Part shown: positions 9,301-17,620 of the stretch, piece by piece
Position numbering within the stretch: position 1 is the first letter of the stretch
Layout of the letters: each line of letters opens with the position of its first letter
Virus record (IMG/VR): IMGVR_UViG_3300044675_000110
Span: 1-40,779 of that record
Source of the DNA: a virus
DNA length: 40,779 bases
Strand: one strand, 5' to 3'
Translations under genes and position numbers: made by a program
The notes under the pieces: generated by a model
Told to the model about the DNA's origin: nothing
What the model saw: only the letters and a program-made list of their open reading frames with translations
Database searches by the model: none

Positions 9301-12300
9301 AGACTTTGCTATCTTCGGTTAGGTCTTTGATCCCCGGCACGTTGACCTTCTCTTTGACTACTTCGCCTTTGTCGTTGAGATACTCGACATCATAGGAGTA
9401 ACCATTTTTAGCTTCGGCAAAAGTCAGCTTACCTAGCTCGAACAGACGATCAACTTCGGTCTGCCCATTCTCATTTACGGTCAGCGCCAACTGTCCTTTG
9501 TCATCGACATAGAACAGCGGAGTTTTACCTAGCTTACGAACGTCACCGACAGTGGCTACCTTATAGCGCAGTCCACCGTACAGCAACTTGTTGACCTGAT
9601 CTAGTTCTTCTGTGGTGATGCCGCCCACTTCACCAATACCGAGTTTGACTGCGCGATTAAGCAGCACGCCAAGACGTTCTTTCTCTGTGACCTTGATGTT
9701 CATCGCAAGGTCTTTACCGGAGTTCAGGAGGTCATTGATAGCAGACAAGCCTGCGTTCTCACGGGCGCGGAAGTTGGTCAGGCTAAAGAACTGAGTCACA
9801 AACTTGTCTGCCGCAAACGAGAACTTGCCGGTCTTATCAATGAAGCGTTGTACTGCCTCGTTGATGGACATTGGAATACCAGCGGCATCGTCCATCATTA
9901 GACCAGCCATCAAGTTATCCCTACGTAGGTCGCCTGCCATTGCGAAACGCCCAGACCCGTCAATATCCTGCCCATGCACCATACCTACCATACGCTGTGC
10001 AACATCTTTGGCGTCGAAGAACTGCGAGGTCTGTCCATTGCGGGTGTAAGCACGGGCTTGATTGACAAAGAACCTAGCCGTTTCGTCACCGAATTTAATA
10101 CCCAACTTGTTGAGCACACCCTTAATAGAATTCCAGATACGCGCCAGCAGGCTGGAATCCAACTGTGCTGCAAAGTCCGCGAGGTATTCCTCAGTAGCTT
10201 CTGCTTTAGACTGGTCGGTGACCGACATAGCAGCGTCTACATATGACTGAATAGCAGGGCTGAACTTGTAGATTTGCTCCATCAGAGCGTTGAACTGCTT
10301 CTCTCCGATCAGGCTGCGCAGTCCGTTGTGACCAATGGCTTCGTGGGCCAGCACGAAATTCAACTGCTGCTCAGTTGCTACGCGGTCAGCAAACACAATA
10401 ACCGTGTCACCGCCAAAGGAGTACGCTACAGCCGACACGTTGTCGAAGTCACCTTGCGTACGCGCCGCAGCAGCACGGGCATAAAGTTCAGGGTTACGCG
10501 CCTTGAGATCAGCTTGATTCTTGTAAATGAATGTACGTGGCTTGATTGCTAGGCGGGACAGGAAGTTTGCCACCAACATCTTGATCTTACCCATTGGCAC
10601 TGGGTTGGTGATCGGCGTGCCGTCATCACGCTCAAAGCGTCCGGTGTCATCACGGTTGTTAGTGCCGTATGCGTTCCAATCATCGAGAGAGAACGGCGAA
10701 CGATACTCACCCTTGGCTTGGCCTTCCTCAGAAATCTTCACATCGGGATCAACTTCTCCGCGATCTTCTGCCTCAAAGTTACGTACCTCAGTATCCGATA
10801 CCTCACGGACATAGACGCGCAGCTTGCCATTAACCACACGGGTCTTTGGATTGCCGCCGTCAAAGTAAGCAGAGATAGGATTACCGCCCGGTGTTTCCCA
10901 GTCCTCAAGCTCAGCAGCTTGTACGTCTGCATACAGTTTCTTCAGCGCATTGATGGCGTCCTGCTGTTGCTTAGTGGTGTACGCCATACGGTTAGAGTTC
11001 AAACGCTGAATCTCATCGAACAACTTAGTGGCAGGATTGCGTTTGGTAAAGTCGTTAGCCCCGTTGTCTTTGGCTTCTGTACCACCACGCTTGAGTTTCT
11101 TCAGCGTGTCCTTAGGGAAGTTGTCAGGACGTAGCTGCCCACCATCAAGATACAGTTGGGCGTCGTTTACGCTGATACCAGTAAGGCGGGTCTTGATCTG
11201 CGGGAGTAATTCGTTCTCCTGCGCAAACTTAAACCACGGCTTTTCCATGCCTTTGTTTTCACCACGGGTGTACACGGCTTCGATAGTCTGGAGGGTATTG
11301 ACCTCGTTCAGCACTATTTGTTTGATGAGCGCACGCTCAGTACTGCTCCAGTTCTTACTGCTCAGATAGTCACGAGCGCGGGCTACAGCTTCAGCAAGAT
11401 TAGTTTCTTCCGGCGAAAAGTATGCGTATCTAACCACTGTGGTCAGCGCATCAGCCTTGCCTCTGAGCGTCGTAGCTTCCTCGACGTTATTGATTTCGTC
11501 GTTGACTACGCTAATCGGAGTTATCTCGCCTTTGAGTAGACCTTCTTCTTTTTGCTCGTCAATGTATGACTCAGTTAGAAGATTGGCCTCAGCCATCGTA
11601 GCCCTGCCGCGAGTGACAAGGTTGCGCCATGACTGCTGGTGAACTGGGTTTAGTTTGTCGAACGTCGGTGCGTTATCAGGCTTTTTATCCTCCCACTGTT
11701 CTTCAGCAGTGACAGGCTCAGGCTCAGCTTTTTTTGGCTCGGCCTTTTTCTCAACCTTACCTTTCTTCAAGGTAGCAGCTTTTGGAGCAGGAACAATCTC
11801 TTGCTCTTTGCCAGCCTTGACTACATCTTTCCGAACAGCTTCTTGCTTATCTTCTTGCTTCTTTGCTTTGAGGGTTTGACCTTTTCCGGCAGTTTTCGGT
11901 TGTCCGGTGTCTCCTTCTCCCACCTTTTTGCCATCTCTGGTTCGTTTGCGTGCATCCAGCGGCGTTGACTTTCGCTCTTGAACGGCATTTGTTTCCTCCC
12001 CTTGGAATTCTCCTTTGATGAATGTACCGTCCATGACGGTTCCATCCGCATCTTCGAATCTACCTTGCCCGTCTACAACACCGTTTTTCCATCCGCCGAC
12101 ATAACGACTGCCGTCAGCATAGACCATAGTGCCTTTGCCATGCGGTGCGCCGTTCTTCAGTTGACCTGTGTAGGTGGAGCCATCTTCAAATGATACTGTA
12201 CCGGAACCGCGTTTAAGATTCTGCGCAGTGCGTGCAGCAACAATAGTATTCGCCGTGACTGGCGCACCTGTTGGAGGGGCTTGCGTCGTACCAGCCTGCG

Positions 12301-14686
12301 CAGTCGGAACAATTTGTTGTGGCTTGGCTACACTCTTGAGCGCCGCTACTGTAGGTTCTCCACGCTGAGTAAACAACGCCATCTGCCCCATACGGCGAAG
12401 ATCGGCAGGGGTGACAGGTGTAACAGGTGCGACAGGCTCAGGTAGTTGTGTACCCACGCCACGACGCAGACCCTCTGCACGAGAAGGACGAGGTAAATCA
12501 CGAGGTCTGAACAACGGCAACTGCTGAGGAGTACGCTCACGAGGCGCAGTCATTGGCAGCGAAGGTGTCTGCGGTGTGCTTTCCTGTGGGAAAGCCAAAT
12601 CCAGTTGGCGCTGGTTCTGTGCTGCTTGCGCTAAACGAGCTATCTCTGCCTCGCGCTGCGCAGCGGCAGCAGCCTCAGCTTGCTGGAACGCAGCCTGCCG
12701 TGCCTGTTGGTCTTGCAACTGCTGGAGTTGACCAGCCATCTGATTGTTGAACGGAGCCTGAGGTGCAGGTGGAGCGAACTGTAATACACCCTGACGAGGA
12801 TCAGAAACTTGTTGCGGTGTGAATGGCAGCGACGGAGGGGCCACGTTAGGCTGCATACGCGCAGCCAACTCCTGCGCGGATATATTGCCGCCAAAGACAT
12901 CTAGCACGCCTTGCGTACCGGGCGCACCCGGAGGTACGTTCCCAGTCTGGCGCAGCATTTGGTCAGGATAAGCCACGCCCTGCGGGGTAACCATCATCAT
13001 CGGGCCACCAGCAGGCGACACAGGAGGTTGCGCAGGGCCACCTAGCATTGGCGGTGGCGGTGGTGGTAGAGCAGGGAATTCCCTAGTAAACGCACCACCC
13101 TGCATAGGTGCAGCGGGCGGCGTTGGCGGCGGGCTAGTCGGAACAACAGCCCCGCCAGTAGTAGGCGGAGATGGGTCTTTGCCGCTGTCTAGAAGGTTTA
13201 CTGCTAACTTGTTGTCACGAAGGTTGCTCAGGCCACCAATGGGGCCACCGACACCAAAGCCAGCGGCAAAGGCGTTCAGCAATCGGCGACGCCCTTCAGG
13301 AGAATCAATGTTTACGTCTTTGTTGGCGTAGATACCGAGCGATTCTTGGAAGGCTTCAGTCGCACCTTCTGCCAAACCACCTACGGCTGTACCCGTGGCA
13401 AGTCGCCGCCCGACTTCAATAGTCTTGCCGCCAAGCGTCTTGATGTCCCCAAGTGCGCCGCGTGCCATCCATTGAGGAGTACCGCCTACACCGAAGATAC
13501 GACTTGCAGCCAAGAACTCAGCGGCAGATTCCGCCAAACCGTAGGGAATACCCAGAGCCACAGCCATCAGGCGATCACCTTCACCGTCGCCGCTCTCTAG
13601 GGTTTCTCCGTAGATGTCTGAGATACCAGTGGCGATGTTCTGTCCAGTGGTTGCAAGCGTAGCCCCGCCAATCTGACCAGCACGCCTGTAGTACTGAGAC
13701 AGAGTGTTCTCCGCAGCTTGGCGTAGTGCAGCAGCTTCTTGCTGGATAGCAAGCCGTTCTGCTTGGTTCTTAGCTTGTGCAGCCAGCACCGCATCGTAGG
13801 GGATCAGGGCGCGAGAAGCCGATGGGTTCTTAATCGCCGCTGCTGCGGTAATACCAGCAGCTTCTTTGAGAAGTTTTGCTTCCGCTGCATCAAGAGCTTC
13901 ACCGCGCAGATGCTTCTGCGCTGCCAGCATCACACCCTTCTTGAATGTCTCCTTACCTGTCAGCGCCATAATTGCGCCGCCTGTAGCAGTTACAGGGTTC
14001 GGGCCACCACCTGCCGCACCGCCAGCGGCAAAGCCGAGTGCGCCCGTTACGATAGACTCAATAAGGTTCGGGCCTTGCTGGGCAAGGTTAGCGGCAAACC
14101 AGTCGAACAACCCACGGTCACCGGATGTAACCCCCATGCCGTAGTCTTTCTTGTCGCCGATACCTGTGAACTCTCGCTGGTATACCTGATTACGGGACAG
14201 GTCTTGGATTTGCTGCTCGACTATGTTCTTACCGAGGGTATCTGCACCTAGGAACTGAAGTCCGTAGCCACCAAGCAACTGAAGATTATCAACCCCGATA
14301 CCGAAGTTCTTCTTCATCAACTGCCATGTGGTTGGGTCAGCGATGCTTTTAGCGTGGGATAGATAGCCGCTCACCGATACAGGACGCCAATCGCCCTCAG
14401 GTAGCGGAGTACGCCCACCATCGGGGCGCATATTCTTCAGTGACTCTACAACCGCCGTGTCGTTGTCAGCATCAAACGTAGTACCGTTGACAAACAACCT
14501 GTTGGTTGACGGGCTGTATGCGACTGTAGCAGCAGGGATGAATGGCTGGAAAGCCGGAGCCTGAGGTCGTGGAGCAGCAGCATCAAGAGCGGCAGAGTAT
14601 CGGTTTAAGTCAATACCACCCATACCACCACCCGGCTGCGGTGTCAGCCCATAAGGAAGTCCTACCGTCAGTGCTTGGTCAGCCAT
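6344..14686 (-). CDS. Giant polyvalent virion protein with MORN repeats, HExxGH metallopeptidase-like and PLxRFG/LPD-like C-terminus
   Basis: A 2780-residue protein, last gene of the virion operon, likely packaged and ejected with the DNA. Visible order: Gly/Ala-rich, probably membrane-active region (about 210-480, with GGLAEGATEAFQE); Pro-rich linker (about 500-590); Gln/Ala coiled coil (about 650-700); three MORN-type repeats (about 826-897); Lys/Glu-rich linker (about 900-980) that overlaps a nested gene; an HEAIGHNGLRSL motif (H1448, E1449, H1453) with downstream ATEEYLAD, matching the metallopeptidase-like domain of phage polyvalent proteins; long alpha/beta region; a hydrophobic segment (about 2490-2510); and a C-terminal part (about 2380-2780) resembling the LPD38/PLxRFG phage family, ending in TLRYLRTAPKASR. 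AGAGGCG precedes the ATG, 12 bp after the SLT gene. Polyvalent proteins are thought to act in the host cell early after entry; the exact role here is unknown. Confidence 0.8.
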   Translation of the reverse strand: MADQALTVGLPYGLTPQPGGGMGGIDLNRYSAALDAAAPRPQAPAFQPFIPAATVAYSPSTNRLFVNGTTFDADNDTAVVESLKNMRPDGGRTPLPEGDWRPVSVSGYLSHAKSIADPTTWQLMKKNFGIGVDNLQLLGGYGLQFLGADTLGKNIVEQQIQDLSRNQVYQREFTGIGDKKDYGMGVTSGDRGLFDWFAANLAQQGPNLIESIVTGALGFAAGGAAGGGPNPVTATGGAIMALTGKETFKKGVMLAAQKHLRGEALDAAEAKLLKEAAGITAAAAIKNPSASRALIPYDAVLAAQAKNQAERLAIQQEAAALRQAAENTLSQYYRRAGQIGGATLATTGQNIATGISDIYGETLESGDGEGDRLMAVALGIPYGLAESAAEFLAASRIFGVGGTPQWMARGALGDIKTLGGKTIEVGRRLATGTAVGGLAEGATEAFQESLGIYANKDVNIDSPEGRRRLLNAFAAGFGVGGPIGGLSNLRDNKLAVNLLDSGKDPSPPTTGGAVVPTSPPPTPPAAPMQGGAFTREFPALPPPPPPMLGGPAQPPVSPAGGPMMMVTPQGVAYPDQMLRQTGNVPPGAPGTQGVLDVFGGNISAQELAARMQPNVAPPSLPFTPQQVSDPRQGVLQFAPPAPQAPFNNQMAGQLQQLQDQQARQAAFQQAEAAAAAQREAEIARLAQAAQNQRQLDLAFPQESTPQTPSLPMTAPRERTPQQLPLFRPRDLPRPSRAEGLRRGVGTQLPEPVAPVTPVTPADLRRMGQMALFTQRGEPTVAALKSVAKPQQIVPTAQAGTTQAPPTGAPVTANTIVAARTAQNLKRGSGTVSFEDGSTYTGQLKNGAPHGKGTMVYADGSRYVGGWKNGVVDGQGRFEDADGTVMDGTFIKGEFQGEETNAVQERKSTPLDARKRTRDGKKVGEGDTGQPKTAGKGQTLKAKKQEDKQEAVRKDVVKAGKEQEIVPAPKAATLKKGKVEKKAEPKKAEPEPVTAEEQWEDKKPDNAPTFDKLNPVHQQSWRNLVTRGRATMAEANLLTESYIDEQKEEGLLKGEITPISVVNDEINNVEEATTLRGKADALTTVVRYAYFSPEETNLAEAVARARDYLSSKNWSSTERALIKQIVLNEVNTLQTIEAVYTRGENKGMEKPWFKFAQENELLPQIKTRLTGISVNDAQLYLDGGQLRPDNFPKDTLKKLKRGGTEAKDNGANDFTKRNPATKLFDEIQRLNSNRMAYTTKQQQDAINALKKLYADVQAAELEDWETPGGNPISAYFDGGNPKTRVVNGKLRVYVREVSDTEVRNFEAEDRGEVDPDVKISEEGQAKGEYRSPFSLDDWNAYGTNNRDDTGRFERDDGTPITNPVPMGKIKMLVANFLSRLAIKPRTFIYKNQADLKARNPELYARAAAARTQGDFDNVSAVAYSFGGDTVIVFADRVATEQQLNFVLAHEAIGHNGLRSLIGEKQFNALMEQIYKFSPAIQSYVDAAMSVTDQSKAEATEEYLADFAAQLDSSLLARIWNSIKGVLNKLGIKFGDETARFFVNQARAYTRNGQTSQFFDAKDVAQRMVGMVHGQDIDGSGRFAMAGDLRRDNLMAGLMMDDAAGIPMSINEAVQRFIDKTGKFSFAADKFVTQFFSLTNFRARENAGLSAINDLLNSGKDLAMNIKVTEKERLGVLLNRAVKLGIGEVGGITTEELDQVNKLLYGGLRYKVATVGDVRKLGKTPLFYVDDKGQLALTVNENGQTEVDRLFELGKLTFAEAKNGYSYDVEYLNDKGEVVKEKVNVPGIKDLTEDSKVWKGYLRARESVKEVEVKLLWARYSSFLQDQDLAFREIADITKPNAEGKYALTAAERQAFQRIYRRYKEFYTADKTYDENGDPMLNSASIEKANDFIVAVNKAIILGEQMDYDRFASFFDDKTVADDAIAFAKDFKQRLVFPEGDEQAKFTIQNRLKDIITFEVANDDADLFTRKSLATGYTPINRKGDHQVRVVVTNAAGRVVNLKQDYKNMLVYSQFEGKDEAVAFARTLNQDLFGDRTYKAEVYDEASGRYTIQEVKLTAMPGAALNSIAAPLELNLNEFVRGLRQFGITLNPVKMENVVVALTKQNARARNRLKREFTPGASRDGVQAIMQHVEARASTIAKVIIRPRLSEIMNRNLRSSNELWNGSKSVLETKRKHWEAMEKNPTATREEKHYAKADYYRYAFMYNKTNEGGTYEKANQYYNEAAQLLAFLNNNRNVDESDFGSGEVASSVRAYTSVFQLGLSIATGALNYVGAVTNGIPYLATYNSKTAFGGGFGFAKSMAAFGIALNQVGLRKSTMTSLGNIGQDTPGFETAEFYDAVAKDPKLQAKYGLRSHEAKFIADEIREGVMIPAQSNALTATARGRVTSGAGQKLLDGMMWTFNSTEQAVRRGLGLAAYRLAYDRAIAAGRSPAEATTDARAFAVETLKFTLGEYSVMNRPSAWRTGLQSFLYMYKVYPTTTIQLLNRLDRPGKVAMLVSLWLFGGLLAFPFAEDAEDLLDTLAQKLGITGSVRYEVAKYLDQIAPGISPYVMRGVLNSFIPADIASRVSVGNFVPGTGLLLAGSNAAKELEEIGGPSLSMLWGVASTIPNAIRAPFSEKISMVDVLRENPITMGRALGDMLAYDSAGAIIDRRGYVVSKDLTAGTYLTRALGFYPVAAAQQYEFIRTARRMTDYQREISAGYQQAWIKARMSGDSDQVRDINAAVADWNRAAYGTPLYIANFQENAAKAYQEAIRPATLRYLRTAPKASRTDLRSAAEILSY
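11821..11988 (-). CDS. Nested out-of-frame gene: small basic 'FKSESQRRWM' phage protein
   Basis: A 55-residue ORF fully inside the giant virion gene, in the +1 frame relative to it. The start at 11988 has a near-ideal ribosome site, GGGGAGG at 11995-12001, six bases before the ATG. The product begins MPFKSESQRRWMHANEPEMA and continues with RWEKETP and KLPEKVK, a pattern I recognise from small proteins common in phage genomes and metagenomes (MPFKS.AQRRWM.AN.PE.A.RW). The C-terminus is very Lys-rich. In the same DNA the giant protein reads low-complexity Lys/Glu/Thr linker (residues about 900-956). The recognisable protein in this frame, a real ribosome site and a bland host frame together argue that this is a true coding sequence. 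Function is unknown; basic charge suggests nucleic acid contact (inference). Confidence 0.72.
   Translation of the reverse strand: MPFKSESQRRWMHANEPEMAKRWEKETPDNRKLPEKVKPSKQRSKKISKKLFGKM
11995..12211 (-). repeat. MORN-type repeat block inside the giant virion gene
   Basis: Three consecutive repeats of about 23 residues with the MORN pattern YxGxxxxGxxxGxGxxxxxDG: one around STYTGQLKNGAPHGKG, one around SRYVGGWKNGVVDGQG, and a third around TVMDGTFIKGEFQG. Each unit forms a beta-hairpin in known MORN proteins, where they mediate membrane or protein contact. It ends immediately before the nested gene's ribosome site. Confidence 0.8.
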
Positions 14687-14698
14687 TTACGCCTCTAC

Positions 14699-17608
14699 TT
14701 ATCTTCTATTGACGTTCAATCCACGGTTCATTTGGGTGGGCAGAACAGTTATGTTTTCCGCTGCGAACTTACCGTCCGTACCCATCTTAGCTGGGTTCAT
14801 GTCAAACCTAGCGACATAATTTCCGTCTTTTGAGAAAGCTACAAGACTCTCCCCGCCGTCAGGATTGATTACTTTCTGCGGATTGTCAAAGCCCTGCATC
14901 TCCATAGCCTTCTTAATAAGCTCAGTCTGACTCTTGAAGGATTCTACTTTTAGCGAGTTGACGCCTTTAACCAACTCAACCTGAACTAGCTTAGCGGTTT
15001 CAAGTTGCGTCTCAAACTGTTTACTATACAGCGCAGCTTCAGCGTCCTGCTTTCTCTGCCGGTATGACTGGTCAATATTCCGCATAGCCATGTCTGCAAG
15101 TGTAGCCTTATCAAGTACATTGGCGACACGTAACTCTCCATCTACCGGCATATACAGATTGAATTTACCATCTGTACGCGGCTGAATACGAATTTCCTGC
15201 CCGGAGTACCAAGACCAGATACGCTCAAGCCGCTGGGGATTGTTTGCGTATTGGAAGTCATGTAGTGCTTGGTACGCGATAGACATACCAAGATTGTTGT
15301 CCACGCCTTCCAGACCTTTCTGGATAGCTTGGTCAGTAGTAATCATGTCTTGCTGGTACTTCAACCTAGATTGATTGATCTGCCCGTCCAGAGTACGAAT
15401 CTGATCTAGCTTACTCTGAGCTTCTTTAATCAGCCCATTACGTCGTGCAACTTCAGCTTCCATAGCCAACTGCTGACGTTGCTGCGAAGCAAGTCCCAAT
15501 TCATTTTTATAGAATTGTTCGATAGCAGCACGAGATTGCTGGTACTGCTGTATAGCCGTGTTACGTTGATAAAGCAGTTTGTTTGTCTCGAAGTTGTGTT
15601 GCTCGGGAGTCATCGAGAGCGCAACGCGAACTCGCTTCAAAACCTCGTCAGACTCCAGATCGCTTTTAGGAGTAGTAACTCCGGCTACTTGAGTAGGAGC
15701 CTCTGACACTTGTACTTGTTGCTGGTCTAACCGCGCACCCGGTGAAACTTGGATAGTCTGCGCATCAGGGCGAACTACTGTGCGACCAGTGTTATCTACC
15801 TGAACTCTAGCTGTACGTCGTCCATACAAATCTTTATACTGCTTCGGCTGCAAGTGTAGCCCCATCGAATCTTTGGCAACCGATGGATACAAGTCCATAA
15901 GCCTACCGGTAAACTCGACGTTGTTTGCTTGCGCTAACTGCGATAGGAAATCATTCTGCCCGGTTGTCGGGTTCTTCTGAGTTCCCGGCCCAGTACCAAA
16001 AATAACAGGGATACCGCCCTTAGATTTAATAAAGGCGACTTGCTGCTCTACGGCACTACGCTCCGCAGGATTATTTGGTAGCCCCGTACCGAGGTAAATA
16101 GTCACTCCATTGAGGTCATTCTTGGCTGCGTATTCTTGCAGCATCTTTAGAACAGCCTTAGGACTTGCGCCTACCTTATACGAGCCTTCTAGGTTGTTTG
16201 CTTTTGCAAAGCCTTCGGCTAGGCTGTCGCCGATAGCAATAGTCTTGCCGGTCGCTGCAACCTGAGTATTGGACTGGGGTACACCAGTCTTAGCCAGCTT
16301 GTTGTATAGCGCAATGTAGTTCTTGGTTTCAGCAGGCAGCGCATTTTGTTTGCGCCCATTCGCAATCCACTTATCTACATTACCCAGCCCCCAGTTATAC
16401 GCAGCCAATGCGTCGTACACATTGCCATCATAGCGGTTAAGTAACGCCGCAAAGTAATCACGACCAAGCCTGCGGTTCTCCTCAGGGGAGTTGTTCCGTA
16501 GCGGAGTAACGCCAAGGCCGGGGTCTTTTCCGGTTTCCCGCATAATCTGCATCGGGCCTTTAGCGCCTTTAGGACTTATTGCGTTGACATCGCCACGGCT
16601 TTCGATGTACTCAATGATTGGTACAATCTGGTCAACTACAGTAGCGCCTTTGGCAGCAGTACCTTTTACAGCAGCACCTTGGCGGCGTGATTCGCGGATT
16701 CCTGCTTCCCTTTTGAAAGCATTAACAAATCCAACAGGATCAAGGTCTGCCATAGGCAGTGCATTAGGGTTCTGGTTAAAGTAGTCAATAGCTTCTTTGC
16801 TATTAAACCAGTCCAGTGCCTCAGTAATAGCCGCACGTTTGTTTGCTTCCTGCGCGGTATCAGTGAAGTATCCTTTGATCGTGCCGAACACATTACCCGC
16901 TAGGCCGTAGTCACCCGTAGCAAGTTTGTTGCGGATATTTTCACGGGCACGATTAACTGCTAACTGTGCGTTTTGCGTAGCTGCGTTGCGGTTAAATCCG
17001 GCGAGATTCGGGTCAACTCTTGTATACCCCGGAATTCCTGCGTCAACCTCACCAACACGACTCTTACCGCCGGGTACGTAATCTGGCACAGTCAACGACG
17101 CGCCTTTACCCTGTGCGTTTTGATAGACTTTATCGCGTACAGCAGCAGGAAGTTTGCCGTTCTTGGCTTCCCAGTTTTGTAGATACGTAGTCGCGTCTAT
17201 CGGTGCTTGGTCAGCACCAACAACCACGGGGTCAGGGGCACGATTTGCAGGTTGAGTAGCGTCTATCCAAGTACTGACTCTGCCATCAGACGCAGGAGCG
17301 GGCACTGGAACCGGAGCAGGTTCGCGCACCACATAGGGAGTACGGAAGGCAGAAGCATCCCCCGGCATGGGTTTGTTTGTAACATCAAACACCGAGGGCG
17401 GCATTGTGAAGCCTACCGGCTGTAGCCCCGCTACACTATCTTTAACTGTCGGTAAGCGTTGCTGTAGCTCCGCACGTTGCCGCTCTGCGCGGTAGAAGTC
17501 GTCAGCTTCTTGAACCGCACCCAACATCTGCGGGATACGGCGCATGGTTTGAAACTGCGCATCTTCATTCGCAGGGATTGATCTAAAGAACGCATCAAGT
17601 CCAGCCAT
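14699..17608 (-). CDS. Internal virion protein: SLT lytic transglycosylase fused to SGNH/GDSL hydrolase
   Basis: A 969-residue protein with two enzyme domains. A soluble lytic transglycosylase domain (about 325-430) shows catalytic E336 in IESRGD, GPMQIM and LAAYNWG; such domains cut the glycan strand of peptidoglycan during DNA entry. An SGNH-hydrolase-like domain follows (about 455-600): GDSLAEG with nucleophile S462, VGAS as block II, YLGTGLPNN as block III, and GLHLQP with H585 as block V. The usual Asp three residues before the His is absent (M582); D580 is nearby. The C-terminal third is helical with a coiled coil (about 660-740). AAAGGAG precedes the ATG. Its place between other internal proteins and the giant protein fits a virion-borne, ejected cell-wall enzyme. 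The substrate of the SGNH domain is unknown. Confidence 0.85.
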   Translation of the reverse strand: MAGLDAFFRSIPANEDAQFQTMRRIPQMLGAVQEADDFYRAERQRAELQQRLPTVKDSVAGLQPVGFTMPPSVFDVTNKPMPGDASAFRTPYVVREPAPVPVPAPASDGRVSTWIDATQPANRAPDPVVVGADQAPIDATTYLQNWEAKNGKLPAAVRDKVYQNAQGKGASLTVPDYVPGGKSRVGEVDAGIPGYTRVDPNLAGFNRNAATQNAQLAVNRARENIRNKLATGDYGLAGNVFGTIKGYFTDTAQEANKRAAITEALDWFNSKEAIDYFNQNPNALPMADLDPVGFVNAFKREAGIRESRRQGAAVKGTAAKGATVVDQIVPIIEYIESRGDVNAISPKGAKGPMQIMRETGKDPGLGVTPLRNNSPEENRRLGRDYFAALLNRYDGNVYDALAAYNWGLGNVDKWIANGRKQNALPAETKNYIALYNKLAKTGVPQSNTQVAATGKTIAIGDSLAEGFAKANNLEGSYKVGASPKAVLKMLQEYAAKNDLNGVTIYLGTGLPNNPAERSAVEQQVAFIKSKGGIPVIFGTGPGTQKNPTTGQNDFLSQLAQANNVEFTGRLMDLYPSVAKDSMGLHLQPKQYKDLYGRRTARVQVDNTGRTVVRPDAQTIQVSPGARLDQQQVQVSEAPTQVAGVTTPKSDLESDEVLKRVRVALSMTPEQHNFETNKLLYQRNTAIQQYQQSRAAIEQFYKNELGLASQQRQQLAMEAEVARRNGLIKEAQSKLDQIRTLDGQINQSRLKYQQDMITTDQAIQKGLEGVDNNLGMSIAYQALHDFQYANNPQRLERIWSWYSGQEIRIQPRTDGKFNLYMPVDGELRVANVLDKATLADMAMRNIDQSYRQRKQDAEAALYSKQFETQLETAKLVQVELVKGVNSLKVESFKSQTELIKKAMEMQGFDNPQKVINPDGGESLVAFSKDGNYVARFDMNPAKMGTDGKFAAENITVLPTQMNRGLNVNRR

Positions 17609-17620
17609 GCTGTTTCTCCT

